DNA of 64,000 nt from Porcincola intestinalis. Its GTDB lineage: Bacteria; Bacillota; Clostridia; Lachnospirales; Lachnospiraceae. Positions 1-8,067 of this stretch are shown piece by piece (the first letter of the stretch is position 1; every line of letters starts with the position of its first letter). The translations under genes were made by a program, and so were the position numbers. The notes under the pieces are model-generated. The model saw only the letters and a program-made list of their open reading frames with translations. It was not told where the DNA came from and did no database searches. The stretch lies in assembly GCF_009696445.1 (NCBI RefSeq), contig NZ_VULZ01000003.1, positions 231,593 through 295,592 on the forward strand. Direction: 5' to 3'.

Positions 1-151
1 ACAAATGACCGCAGACTGTAAAGTGTCTCTCCAGATGTCCGGAGCCGAGCCGCCCCCGGGCCGCCCCCTGCCGTCTTTATTCAGTTTTCTTCTTCTCATT
101 GTATGAATTGTCTGCTAAAATATTTTTGATAACCGACCGGGAGATGATGGC

Positions 152-1750
152 ATGAAGGTTCTCTTAAACAGCTCGGAAATGAAAGCATGTGACGTTTCCA
201 CAATGATGCAATATGGAATCCCGTCCGCCGTCCTGATGGAGCGGGCAGCGCTCGCTGTCAGAGACGCAGCGGTCGAACATTTTCATCCTGAGACCGTGCT
301 TGTGCTGTGCGGAAGCGGCAACAATGGCGGGGACGGCTTTGCCGCTGCAAGGCTTCTGATGGATCAGGGGATCAGGGCGGATGTCCTCTTTCTCGGAACA
401 CATGCCCGCATGACGGAACAATGTCAGCTGGAAGAGGAGCTCTTCCGTCGCAGCGGCGGACAGGTTCTCCCGGATGATGCCAGACTCTCCGGCTACGATC
501 TGATCATTGACGCCCTGTTCGGAATCGGCCTTTCACGGGAAGTTCTGGGACGGTATGCAGATCTCATCAACGCTGTAAACCGGTCGGATACGCCGGTCCT
601 TTCCGTGGATATGCCGTCCGGTGTGTCCGCAGACAGCGGGCAGGTTCTCGGCACGGCCATCCGTGCAGACCTGACGGTCACCTTCCAGTTTGAGAAGCTC
701 GGGCAAAAACTGTTCCCCGGCGCCGAACTATGCGGAAGGCTGCTTACCTTCGATGTCGGAATTCGGAATCCTATTCCCTCTCACACCGGCTTTTCAGCAG
801 CCTCCGGCAGCGGCAATCCGGATCAGGAACACTCTCCGGTCTATACCCTGGAGGAAAAAGATCTGCCCGCCCTTCTTCCAAGGCGGCATGCCGATGACCA
901 CAAGGGTAATTGCGGAAAACTACTCATCATCTCCGGGAATACCGGCATGGCCGGTGCGGCAATCCTGGCTGCCAGGTCTGCACTGCGAAGCGGCGCCGGT
1001 ATGGTGTGCGTACTGTCTCATCCTGACAACCGGCTTGCGATTCAGACCGCTGTCCCGGAAGCGCTCTTTGCTCCGTGGCCGGCCGATCTCTCCCCGGATT
1101 CGGATGGAAGGAAACTGCTTGCCCGCTGGCTCTTCTGGTGTGATGCAGCTGCCGCCGGTCCGGGGCTTGGAACAGACGCCTTCAGTCTTTCGCTGCTGAC
1201 AGTCTTCCTCAAGAACTTCAAAGGTCATGTCGTCCTTGATGCAGATGCGCTGAACCTTTTAGCAGAACACCCGGAGATTCTTCCGCCCGAAAGGCTGCCC
1301 GATCCTGTATCTGACTCAGCCCCTGAAACAGAGTTTTGTGGCGTTTCCGCTGTCATCACGCCTCATCCGGGGGAGATGAGCCGTCTTACCCATTCTCCGA
1401 TAGACGTAATCCTTGCCGGACCCATTCGCGTTGCACGATCCTATTCCCGGAAAACGGGACTGACGGTCGTCCTGAAGGGTGCACGGACCGTTGTTACCGA
1501 CGGAACTGATACGATGCTCAACACACTCGGCAATGAAGGTATGGCGACTGCCGGTTCCGGCGATTCTCTGACCGGGATCATCGGTGCTCTGCTGGCGCAG
1601 GGACTGGCACCCTTTGATGCGGCACAGACCGGGGTCCTTCTTCATGCAATGGCCGGAGACAGGGCTGCAGCAGTCCTCGGGACAAGGAGCATGAAAGCCG
1701 GAGACCTGGCGGATTTTCTTCCCGAAGTGCTGAAAGATATTCGCTTCTAA
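152..1750 (+). CDS. nnr: Bifunctional NAD(P)HX epimerase/dehydratase
   Basis: This repair enzyme restores NAD(P)H that has been hydrated to the inactive NAD(P)HX form. The N-terminal YjeF epimerase half (about residues 1-210) carries the glycine-rich motif GSGNNGGDGF at 54-63. The C-terminal ribokinase-like dehydratase half (about 245-530) carries GPGLG, VLDADALNLL, TPHPGEMSRL and the late GNEGMATAGSGD loop expected for the ATP/ADP-dependent dehydratase. The length of 532 aa fits the fused bacterial form. The ATG is preceded by GGGAG at 139-143. It is the only plus-strand gene in the first 27 kb and converges on the GGGtGRT operon across a shared terminator. The assignment is firm. Confidence 0.95.
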   Translation: MKVLLNSSEMKACDVSTMMQYGIPSAVLMERAALAVRDAAVEHFHPETVLVLCGSGNNGGDGFAAARLLMDQGIRADVLFLGTHARMTEQCQLEEELFRRSGGQVLPDDARLSGYDLIIDALFGIGLSREVLGRYADLINAVNRSDTPVLSVDMPSGVSADSGQVLGTAIRADLTVTFQFEKLGQKLFPGAELCGRLLTFDVGIRNPIPSHTGFSAASGSGNPDQEHSPVYTLEEKDLPALLPRRHADDHKGNCGKLLIISGNTGMAGAAILAARSALRSGAGMVCVLSHPDNRLAIQTAVPEALFAPWPADLSPDSDGRKLLARWLFWCDAAAAGPGLGTDAFSLSLLTVFLKNFKGHVVLDADALNLLAEHPEILPPERLPDPVSDSAPETEFCGVSAVITPHPGEMSRLTHSPIDVILAGPIRVARSYSRKTGLTVVLKGARTVVTDGTDTMLNTLGNEGMATAGSGDSLTGIIGALLAQGLAPFDAAQTGVLLHAMAGDRAAAVLGTRSMKAGDLADFLPEVLKDIRF

Positions 1751-1780
1751 AACAAGCCTGCCCGGAATGACTACACTATG

Positions 1781-1821
1781 AAAAAAGCGGTCCGCGCCAG
1801 ATTTGGCGCGAACCGCTTTTT
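1781..1821. terminator. Bidirectional terminator between nnr and the GGGtGRT operon
   Basis: An A-run, a GC-rich stem (AGCGGT-CGCGCC pairing with GGCGCG-ACCGCT) and a T-run lie between the converging genes, so the hairpin can stop transcription from both sides. Confidence 0.85.
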
Positions 1822-1839
1822 GATCGTTGATTAAACAGA

Positions 1840-2850
1840 TCAGAACTTTCCAGCCTTAGCAGCTTCCTCGATTGCGACTGCGGTGGAAACCGTCATGCCG
1901 ACCATCGGGTTGTTGCCTGCGCCGATCAGACCCATCATCTCGACATGAGCCGGGACAGAGGAGGAACCGGCGAACTGCGCATCGGAATGCATACGGCCAA
2001 GAGTATCCGTGAAGCCATAGGAAGCCGGGCCTGCTGCCATGTTATCCGGATGCAGAGTACGGCCTGTGCCGCCGCCTGATGCAACAGAGAAGTACTTCTT
2101 GCCAGCCTCAAGGCGCTCCTTCTTGTAGGTGCCTGCTACCGGATGCTGGAATCTGGTCGGGTTGGTGGAGTTGCCGGTGATGGAAACATCCACGTTCTCC
2201 TTCCACATGATCGCAACGCCCTCCGGTACGGAGTTTGCGCCATAGCAGTTGACAGAGGCGCGGACACCATCCGAATAGCTCTTGCGGAAGACTTCCTTGA
2301 CGGTATTGGTGTACGGATCATACTCTGTCTCAACATAGGTGAAGCCGTTGATACGGGAAATGATCTGCGCCGCGTCTTTTCCAAGTCCGTTCAGGATGAC
2401 GCGCAGCGGCTTCTGACGAACCTTGTTTGCGTTGGTCGCAATTCCGATTGCACCCTCGGCAGCCGCGAAGGACTCATGGCCTGCGAGGAAGCAGAAGCAC
2501 TCGGTCTCCTCATCCAGCAGTCTTGCGCCCAGTCTTCCATGTCCAAGGCCAACCTTACGGGTGTCTGCGACAGAGCCCGGGATGCAGAATGCCTGAAGGC
2601 CCTCACCGATCGCCTCAGCAGCGTCGGATGCCTTGCGGCAGCCCTTCTTGATCGCGATTGCAGCACCGGTGATGTATGCCCAGCATGCGTTCTCGAAGCA
2701 GATCGGCTGAATGCTCTTGATCAGATTGTAGACATCCAGTCCGGCATCCTTTGTGATCTGTTGTGCTTCCTCGAGGGAAGAGATGCCGTATGAATTGAGG
2801 ACGCTGTTGATCTTGTCAATACGTCTCTCATATGATTCAAATAAAGCCAT
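1840..2850 (-). CDS. GGGtGRT family protein
   Basis: This 336-aa protein contains the family's signature GGGTGRT at about residue 258, followed by a conserved block rich in Gly, Ala and Met that runs to the C-terminus. The family is widespread in anaerobes and named only for the motif; I know of no established reaction. The start has a good GGAGG seven bases upstream. It is the second gene of an operon, 35 bp after a NifU-like iron-sulfur scaffold protein, a pairing that recurs in Clostridia and suggests a role in cluster or redox chemistry. That role is inference. Family membership is clear; function is unknown. Confidence 0.85.
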   Translation of the reverse strand: MALFESYERRIDKINSVLNSYGISSLEEAQQITKDAGLDVYNLIKSIQPICFENACWAYITGAAIAIKKGCRKASDAAEAIGEGLQAFCIPGSVADTRKVGLGHGRLGARLLDEETECFCFLAGHESFAAAEGAIGIATNANKVRQKPLRVILNGLGKDAAQIISRINGFTYVETEYDPYTNTVKEVFRKSYSDGVRASVNCYGANSVPEGVAIMWKENVDVSITGNSTNPTRFQHPVAGTYKKERLEAGKKYFSVASGGGTGRTLHPDNMAAGPASYGFTDTLGRMHSDAQFAGSSSVPAHVEMMGLIGAGNNPMVGMTVSTAVAIEEAAKAGKF

Positions 2851-2885
2851 TATCGTATCCTCCTTATCTCAAAAGCCCATCAGCC

Positions 2886-3629
2886 TTATTTCAGAAGCGC
2901 ATCGTCCTTCTTCAGGACATCCTTGAGGGCGACTTCCTTGTCGGTACGGGGATCCAGAATCTTCACTGCATCCTGTACGCGGCCATAGCGTCCCTTTGCC
3001 TTCTCCCATGCATCGTTCGGAGCCATTCCGCCCTTCACGAAGTCGGTGAACTTTCCAAGAGATACGAAGGTGTAGCCGATGATCTCATTGTCTGCGTCCA
3101 GCGCGATGCCGGTGACATAGCCCTCTGTCATCTCCAGATAACGCGGGCCCTTCTTCAGCGTGCCATACATGGTTCCGACCTGGGAACGCATTCCCTTGCC
3201 GAGATCCTCAAGGCCGGCGCCGACCGGAAGACCGTTCTCAGAGAAAGCAGACTGGCTGCGGCCATAAGCGATCTGAAGGAACAGCTCTCTCATGGCTGTG
3301 TTGATTGCGTCGCAGACGAGGTCCGTATTCAGAGCCTCAAGAACCGTCAGACCCGGGAGGATCTCAGAAGCCATAGCTGCGGAATGCGTCATGCCGGAAC
3401 ATCCGATGGTCTCAACAAGACACTCCTGAATGACCCCTTCCTTGATATTCAGGGACAGCTTGCAGGCACCCTGCTGCGGTGCGCACCAGCCTACACCATG
3501 GGTGAATCCGGAAATATCCTTGACTTCCTTAGCCTGTACCCACTTCGCTTCCTCCGGGATCGGAGCAGCGCCATGATGCACACCCTGTGCAACCGGGCAC
3601 ATCTCTTCTACTTCTCGTGAATAAATCAT
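2886..3629 (-). CDS. NifU/IscU-like iron-sulfur cluster scaffold homologue
   Basis: The protein is 247 aa when started at the ATG with AAAGGAG nine bases upstream; an upstream in-frame TTG lies in front of that site and is not used. The central part resembles the NifU N-terminal (IscU) fold: a GACKLSL segment and an IGCSGMTHSAA segment align with the first two cysteine ligand regions of IscU. The usual third cysteine region is not obvious, and the C-terminal 90 residues are an extension. It is first in a two-gene operon with the GGGtGRT protein and lies apart from the nifS gene at 23.1 kb. A scaffold or specialised delivery role is likely but not proven. Confidence 0.75.
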   Translation of the reverse strand: MIYSREVEEMCPVAQGVHHGAAPIPEEAKWVQAKEVKDISGFTHGVGWCAPQQGACKLSLNIKEGVIQECLVETIGCSGMTHSAAMASEILPGLTVLEALNTDLVCDAINTAMRELFLQIAYGRSQSAFSENGLPVGAGLEDLGKGMRSQVGTMYGTLKKGPRYLEMTEGYVTGIALDADNEIIGYTFVSLGKFTDFVKGGMAPNDAWEKAKGRYGRVQDAVKILDPRTDKEVALKDVLKKDDALLK

Positions 3630-3758
3630 GTCAAAAACTCCTTTCAACAATGTAGAAGTTCACAGTTCGTGTGTATTCTCGCATATTTTGCTCAAAAAGT
3701 ACAGACCCGGAAGCGGCATTTCCGGTGCAGTCCGGGGACTTCAGGCCCTGTTTCCGGT

Positions 3759-5060
3759 TCACCTGTCCGTCTTCTTATTCTGTCTTTTACAGTCGCCTGA
3801 AAGCAGGCCGCAGACATAGGAAAGTGCCGCTTCGCTGTCTGTCTGGAGGCTCTCCATAACCCCTTCAGTCAGCTGAATCCACCCGGATTTATCCTTCCTG
3901 CTCTTCAGAAATACCAGAGCGTCCGCAAACGTCCGGCGCGTTTCCTCCCCCTGCCCGGCTGCAGGCGAAGACGGGCAGGGAAGAAAGACTCCGCGTACCC
4001 TGATGTAGCAGTTCTCCGCTTTTGCCTGCTCCCGGAACCGGCTGTCCACAAACTGTCCGACAGACTTATGAACGGCCCGGTCCTCTTCAGGCAGATAATA
4101 ATAGTTTTTATAGTCCGGGAAAAAATGAAGCAATGTCCGCTCTCTCAGCGGAATATGGATTTCCGCCTTCGATCCATACAGTTCCACCGAGAAGCCGGCC
4201 GCCTCGCTGGAAACCGGTACTGGCACCGGGACAGGCGTCCGCAGACTCAGCCTGAGCTCCTCTGTGCACATTTCTCCCTCTGCCTGTTCCCTGTCCGCTT
4301 TCCCTGCGCCGTCTGCAGCATTCTCGATACTCAGCCCCGCCGGGCAGCTGCAGCGCCGCACGTCTACAGCTGGCAAATCTTTCTGGGTCTCCCGATCATC
4401 AGTACCGTCACTCTTCTCTCTGTTTTTCCCGCTGTCCTTCACCATCTGAAAGAAGGCCGGGTAAGCCGTCAGCATGGTCAGCGACAGCATTCCACGCACA
4501 TCCTCGTAGTTGTGGAGCAGAAGCTTCTCAAGATCCCCCCTCGGGTCTTCCGAGCGTCCGTCTCTGTACGCCCTGTATATCCAGATCAGCTGTCCTCCAT
4601 CGTACCGGTCCTGTCGTCTGAGTCCGAGGAACCGCTCGATTGTCTTCTGATTGAGCCTTTCCAGCCCAAGAAGGTCCTTATAAGGTCTGACCATTCTGTA
4701 GATATCAGCCGTATTCATCTGCCGGAATGGGGACGGCATCGAATATTCCTGATATTTCGTTTCCAGATACGGGATATCGAACCGGTCTCCATTGAAATGA
4801 ATGACTGTCCGATACCGCATGCAGATGTCAGAGAAAGCCTTCAGAAGGTATCTCTCATCTTCTGTCTTCTCTGCAAAAAGCTGCGTGATCTCCCAGCTTC
4901 CCGGCTTCTTCTGCACTGCATACCCAATCAGATACAGATGAGAGGTCTCCGCCTTCAGCCCCGTCGTCTCAATATCAAAATAGATACATGTCTCCGGGTT
5001 GAGCTCCATCGCCGTAATATAGCGCTCATCAACCACTGCGCGATGTGTTGTCTGAATCAT
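3759..5060 (-). CDS. YprB-like RNase H-fold 3'-5' exonuclease
   Basis: The 433-aa protein has the DEDD exonuclease signature of the YprB family: YFDIETTGL at about residues 28-36, HFNGDRFDIPYL near 95, and an NYEDVRGML block near 190. These supply the four acidic metal ligands. Residues about 210-290 are low complexity and probably a flexible linker. The last 140 residues match nothing I recognise. The ATG has AGGAG eight bases upstream. It stands alone between the scaffold gene promoter region and the rpsA terminator, so it is probably monocistronic. Substrate (DNA or RNA) cannot be told from the sequence. Confidence 0.8.
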   Translation of the reverse strand: MIQTTHRAVVDERYITAMELNPETCIYFDIETTGLKAETSHLYLIGYAVQKKPGSWEITQLFAEKTEDERYLLKAFSDICMRYRTVIHFNGDRFDIPYLETKYQEYSMPSPFRQMNTADIYRMVRPYKDLLGLERLNQKTIERFLGLRRQDRYDGGQLIWIYRAYRDGRSEDPRGDLEKLLLHNYEDVRGMLSLTMLTAYPAFFQMVKDSGKNREKSDGTDDRETQKDLPAVDVRRCSCPAGLSIENAADGAGKADREQAEGEMCTEELRLSLRTPVPVPVPVSSEAAGFSVELYGSKAEIHIPLRERTLLHFFPDYKNYYYLPEEDRAVHKSVGQFVDSRFREQAKAENCYIRVRGVFLPCPSSPAAGQGEETRRTFADALVFLKSRKDKSGWIQLTEGVMESLQTDSEAALSYVCGLLSGDCKRQNKKTDR

Positions 5061-5187
5061 CCGGTCTACTCCTTCTGTTCCCTTGTTTCACCAGCTATAC
5101 CTGTCCGGAGCCGAAGAACAGTCTTTCTTATCATGCGTCTCTTCATCAGTTCCGGCCTTAAAGACAGCCTCTGCCGGCACACGTTAT

Positions 5188-5230
5188 CCGCCGTTGTCTC
5201 GTGTTCCGCACGAGATGATGTACGGTCGCC
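5188..5230 (-). repeat. Hairpin repeat element, copy 1 (after the rpsA terminator)
   Basis: Immediately beyond the rpsA terminator, read on the minus strand, is a roughly 43-base element. It begins CGACCG, continues CATCATC, contains a CTCGTG/CACGAG stem around CGGAA, and ends GGCGG. A near-identical copy lies at 27378-27421 just beyond the tsf terminator. The inner stem changes from TCGTG/CACGA here to TCGAG/CTCGA there, a compensatory base-pair swap. It is non-coding and its function is unknown. Confidence 0.6.
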
Positions 5231-5233
5231 TTT

Positions 5234-5266
5234 AAAAAAAGAGCCGCGGCAAACGCCGCAGCTCTT
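5234..5266 (-). terminator. rpsA operon terminator
   Basis: On the minus strand GAGCTGCGGC-GTTT-GCCGCGGCTC forms a stem followed by seven T residues, 20 bp after the rpsA stop codon. Confidence 0.9.
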
Positions 5267-5286
5267 TCCAGATTCAATGAAACAGA

Positions 5287-6375
5287 TTACTCTTCCTCAG
5301 CATCGCTCTTCGGAGCGGAAGTCTCAAGCGCCTTCATGCTCAGAGAAATCTTGTGGTCCTCGCCATTGAAGTCGACGATCTTTGCCTCGATCTCCTGACC
5401 GACCTTCAGAACATCGGACGGCTTGTCCACATGCTCATGAGAGATCTGGGATACATGAAGCAGGGCATCAACACCCGGCTCCAGCTCGACAAATGCGCCA
5501 AAGTCTGTCATGCGGGCAACCTTGCCGGTGATCACGGTTCCAACTGCATACTTCTCGGAGGCATCATTCCACGGGTTTGCATCCGGGAACTTGCGGGTCA
5601 GCGCGATCTTTCCGCTCTCGCTGTTGATGTTCTTGATCATGACCTCGACCTTCTCGCCAACCTTGAAGACCTTCTTCGGGTTCTCAACGTGGCCCCAGGA
5701 CATCTCGGAGATATGAAGAAGTCCATCTGCGCCGCCCAGATCGATGAATGCGCCAAAATCTGTCACATTCTTGACAACGCCCTCGACACGGTCGCCGACA
5801 TGGATCCGCTCGAACAGCTCCTTCTGCAGTTCCTTCTTGCGCTCGACAAGAAGCTGCTTGCGGTCACCGATGATGCGGCGCCTGCGCGGATTGAACTCTG
5901 TGACAACGAACTCAATCTCCTGATCCTTGTACTTGTCAAGGTTCTTCTCATATGTATCAGACACAAGAGATGCCGGGATGAAGACACGAGCGCCTTCGAC
6001 CACAACGGAAAGCCCGCCGGAAAGAACCTGGACAACCGGTGCCTTGAGTACCTCATGGTTGTTGAAGGCCTCCTCCAGTCTCTTGTTGCCCTTCTCTGCA
6101 GCCAGTCTCTTGTACGTCAGAACGGTCTGACCCTCGCCATCGTTGACCTTCATGATCTTGACTTCCATCTTGTCGCCAACATGAATCTTTTCAGTGAGGT
6201 CGCACGGTTCATTGGAATACTCGTTTCTTGTGAGAATTCCGTCTGACTTGCCGTTGATATTCAGGATCGCCTCATCCGGCTTTACATCGATGACCTCTCC
6301 CTCAACGACTTCCCCGACATGAATCGGCTTAAATGTTTCATTCAGCATCTGTTCAAAAGTATTGTCTTCCGACAT
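5287..6375 (-). CDS. rpsA: Ribosomal protein S1 homologue, four S1 domains
   Basis: This RNA-binding protein has four S1 (OB-fold) repeats at about residues 17-90, 105-170, 190-260 and 275-350. The last two contain the canonical FGAF(I/V)xL and LLH(I/V)S motifs. At 362 aa it is the short Firmicute form, shorter than the six-domain protein of E. coli. It has GAGGAGG before the ATG and overlaps the end of the cmk-ispH gene by 34 bp, so it is translationally coupled to it. The order cmk, ispH, rpsA is a known clostridial arrangement. It is the last gene of the operon, followed by a strong terminator. Confidence 0.93.
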   Translation of the reverse strand: MSEDNTFEQMLNETFKPIHVGEVVEGEVIDVKPDEAILNINGKSDGILTRNEYSNEPCDLTEKIHVGDKMEVKIMKVNDGEGQTVLTYKRLAAEKGNKRLEEAFNNHEVLKAPVVQVLSGGLSVVVEGARVFIPASLVSDTYEKNLDKYKDQEIEFVVTEFNPRRRRIIGDRKQLLVERKKELQKELFERIHVGDRVEGVVKNVTDFGAFIDLGGADGLLHISEMSWGHVENPKKVFKVGEKVEVMIKNINSESGKIALTRKFPDANPWNDASEKYAVGTVITGKVARMTDFGAFVELEPGVDALLHVSQISHEHVDKPSDVLKVGQEIEAKIVDFNGEDHKISLSMKALETSAPKSDAEEE

Positions 6376-8012
6376 TGTTTTGAAACCTCCTCGATAATAT
6401 TGTTTGGGGTAGATGCCCCCGCTGAAATACCAACGATGCCCCTGGATGGCACTAGCCGAAGATTCAAATCATCGAAAGTTTGCACAAAAAAGGTGCTTTC
6501 GCACTCTTTTCTGCAGATATCAACCAACTTCTGTGTGTTTGAACTGTTTCTGCCGCCGATTACGATCATCGCATCTGCAATGTGTGCGATCGCATCAGCT
6601 TCCGTCTGCCGCTCTTCCGTTGCATTACATATAGTATTCAATATAGCGCTTTCATGATACCTCAATTGCGTAATGATTTCAACCAGTTTGTGAAATTTCT
6701 TCAGATTAAAGGTTGTCTGGCTGACGACACACAGCGGCTTCTGAATGCCGCTCTCCACAAGCTTCTGAGCCTCCTCCTCCGTCCCGATTACAATCGCCGG
6801 AGAGCTGCACCATCCCATGATGCCCTCAACCTCCGGGTGATGAGCGTTACCGATGATGACGATCTGGAAGCCCTCCGCGCTCTTCTCCTTCACAATCTGA
6901 TGAATCTTCTTCACATACGGGCAGGTTGCATCAATCAGCTTCAGCCCCTGTCCTTTGATCTGTTCGTAGACGCGCTGCGGAACCCCATGTGACCGGATCA
7001 CAACCGTCCCCTCCGTGATCCCGGACAGCTGCACCTCGTCATCGATCTCCATGACCCCATGCTGCTTCAGGTCCGCAACCACCATCTCGTTGTGTATAAT
7101 CGGCCCGTAGGTGCAGATGGGTGTCTGTCCTTCCTTGATCTGGTCATAGACGGTATCCACCGCCCGATGGACTCCGAAGCAGAAGCCGGCGCTGGCCGCA
7201 AGATAGACAGCCGCCTTCCCATCATCCGATACCCACAGCTGTCCCTTCAGCGGACTGTCCTCCCTCAGCATCAGGTTCTTCAGTTCCTGAATGCGTGCCT
7301 CAGGTGAATGGATGCCTCGCCTGGCACCCTCCTTTCTCTTCGCATCACGCATCGCCGTCTCTGCCAGATTCACAATCCTGTCCACCGCCTCCTCAACGCT
7401 GAGATCTGAGGTGTCCAGCAGAATTGCGTCATCTGCCTGCCTGAGCGGCGCTTCTGCTCTGTGACTGTCGCGGTCGTCCCGTTCCTCGATCTCTCTCTGA
7501 ATCTCCTCAAGGCTGCAGACTTCCCCCTTTTGCTGAAGCTCCGCATACCGGCGTCTTGCCCGCTCCCTGCTGCTGGCCGTCAGAAAAATCTTCAGCGGCG
7601 CATCCGGGAGGATGCGCGTACCGATATCCCGTCCGTCCATGATCACATTTTCATGCCTTGCGAGTTCCCTTTGGAGATTCAGGAGCTTCTCCCTCACTGC
7701 CGGCTTCGCTGCTGTCACAGAGGCCTGGTCCGACACCTCCTGTGTCCGAATTCGTCCGCTGACATCCACTCCGTTCAGGAGCATCTGCTGCATACCGTCC
7801 TGATATCGAACCCCGATCTCGATCTGGCTCAGAGCCTTCTCCAGCGCATTCTGATTCTCTACATCCACCTTGTGCTCCAGCATATAAAGCGCGATGGTGC
7901 GGTACATTGCCCCTGTGTCGACATACACAAAGCCCAGCTTCTGCGCTGCACACCTCGCAACCGTGCTCTTTCCCGCTCCTGCCGGTCCGTCAATTGCAAT
8001 CGAAAAACTCAT
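6342..8012 (-). CDS. cmk-ispH: Fused cytidylate kinase / HMBPP reductase (Cmk-IspH)
   Basis: One uninterrupted frame of 556 aa joins two enzymes. Residues about 1-225 are cytidylate kinase (CMP to CDP), with P-loop GPAGAGKST and the MDGRDIGT motif. Residues about 270-556 are 4-hydroxy-3-methylbut-2-enyl diphosphate reductase, the last step of the MEP isoprenoid pathway. They carry three cysteine sites for the Fe-S cluster (GFCFGV, DATCPYV, TICNATEERQ) and the HHPEVEG and GISAGASTP motifs. The chosen ATG has GGGAGAA upstream and puts the P-loop at the N-terminus; an open frame continues further upstream but lacks a site. The genes are usually neighbours; here no stop separates them. The two activities are not metabolically linked. 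Confidence 0.92.
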   Translation of the reverse strand: MSFSIAIDGPAGAGKSTVARCAAQKLGFVYVDTGAMYRTIALYMLEHKVDVENQNALEKALSQIEIGVRYQDGMQQMLLNGVDVSGRIRTQEVSDQASVTAAKPAVREKLLNLQRELARHENVIMDGRDIGTRILPDAPLKIFLTASSRERARRRYAELQQKGEVCSLEEIQREIEERDDRDSHRAEAPLRQADDAILLDTSDLSVEEAVDRIVNLAETAMRDAKRKEGARRGIHSPEARIQELKNLMLREDSPLKGQLWVSDDGKAAVYLAASAGFCFGVHRAVDTVYDQIKEGQTPICTYGPIIHNEMVVADLKQHGVMEIDDEVQLSGITEGTVVIRSHGVPQRVYEQIKGQGLKLIDATCPYVKKIHQIVKEKSAEGFQIVIIGNAHHPEVEGIMGWCSSPAIVIGTEEEAQKLVESGIQKPLCVVSQTTFNLKKFHKLVEIITQLRYHESAILNTICNATEERQTEADAIAHIADAMIVIGGRNSSNTQKLVDICRKECESTFFVQTFDDLNLRLVPSRGIVGISAGASTPNNIIEEVSKQCRKTILLNRC

Positions 8013-8067
8013 GACTTCTCCCTCGCTCAGCCTGTACTGACGCCCAGTCTGTACTGGCACTGATCTC

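Noticed and set aside
4068..5369. A 433-codon plus-strand frame across the YprB-like gene and rpsA terminator
   Set aside because: It crosses a clear terminator and two real genes, has no start site, and no recognisable domain.
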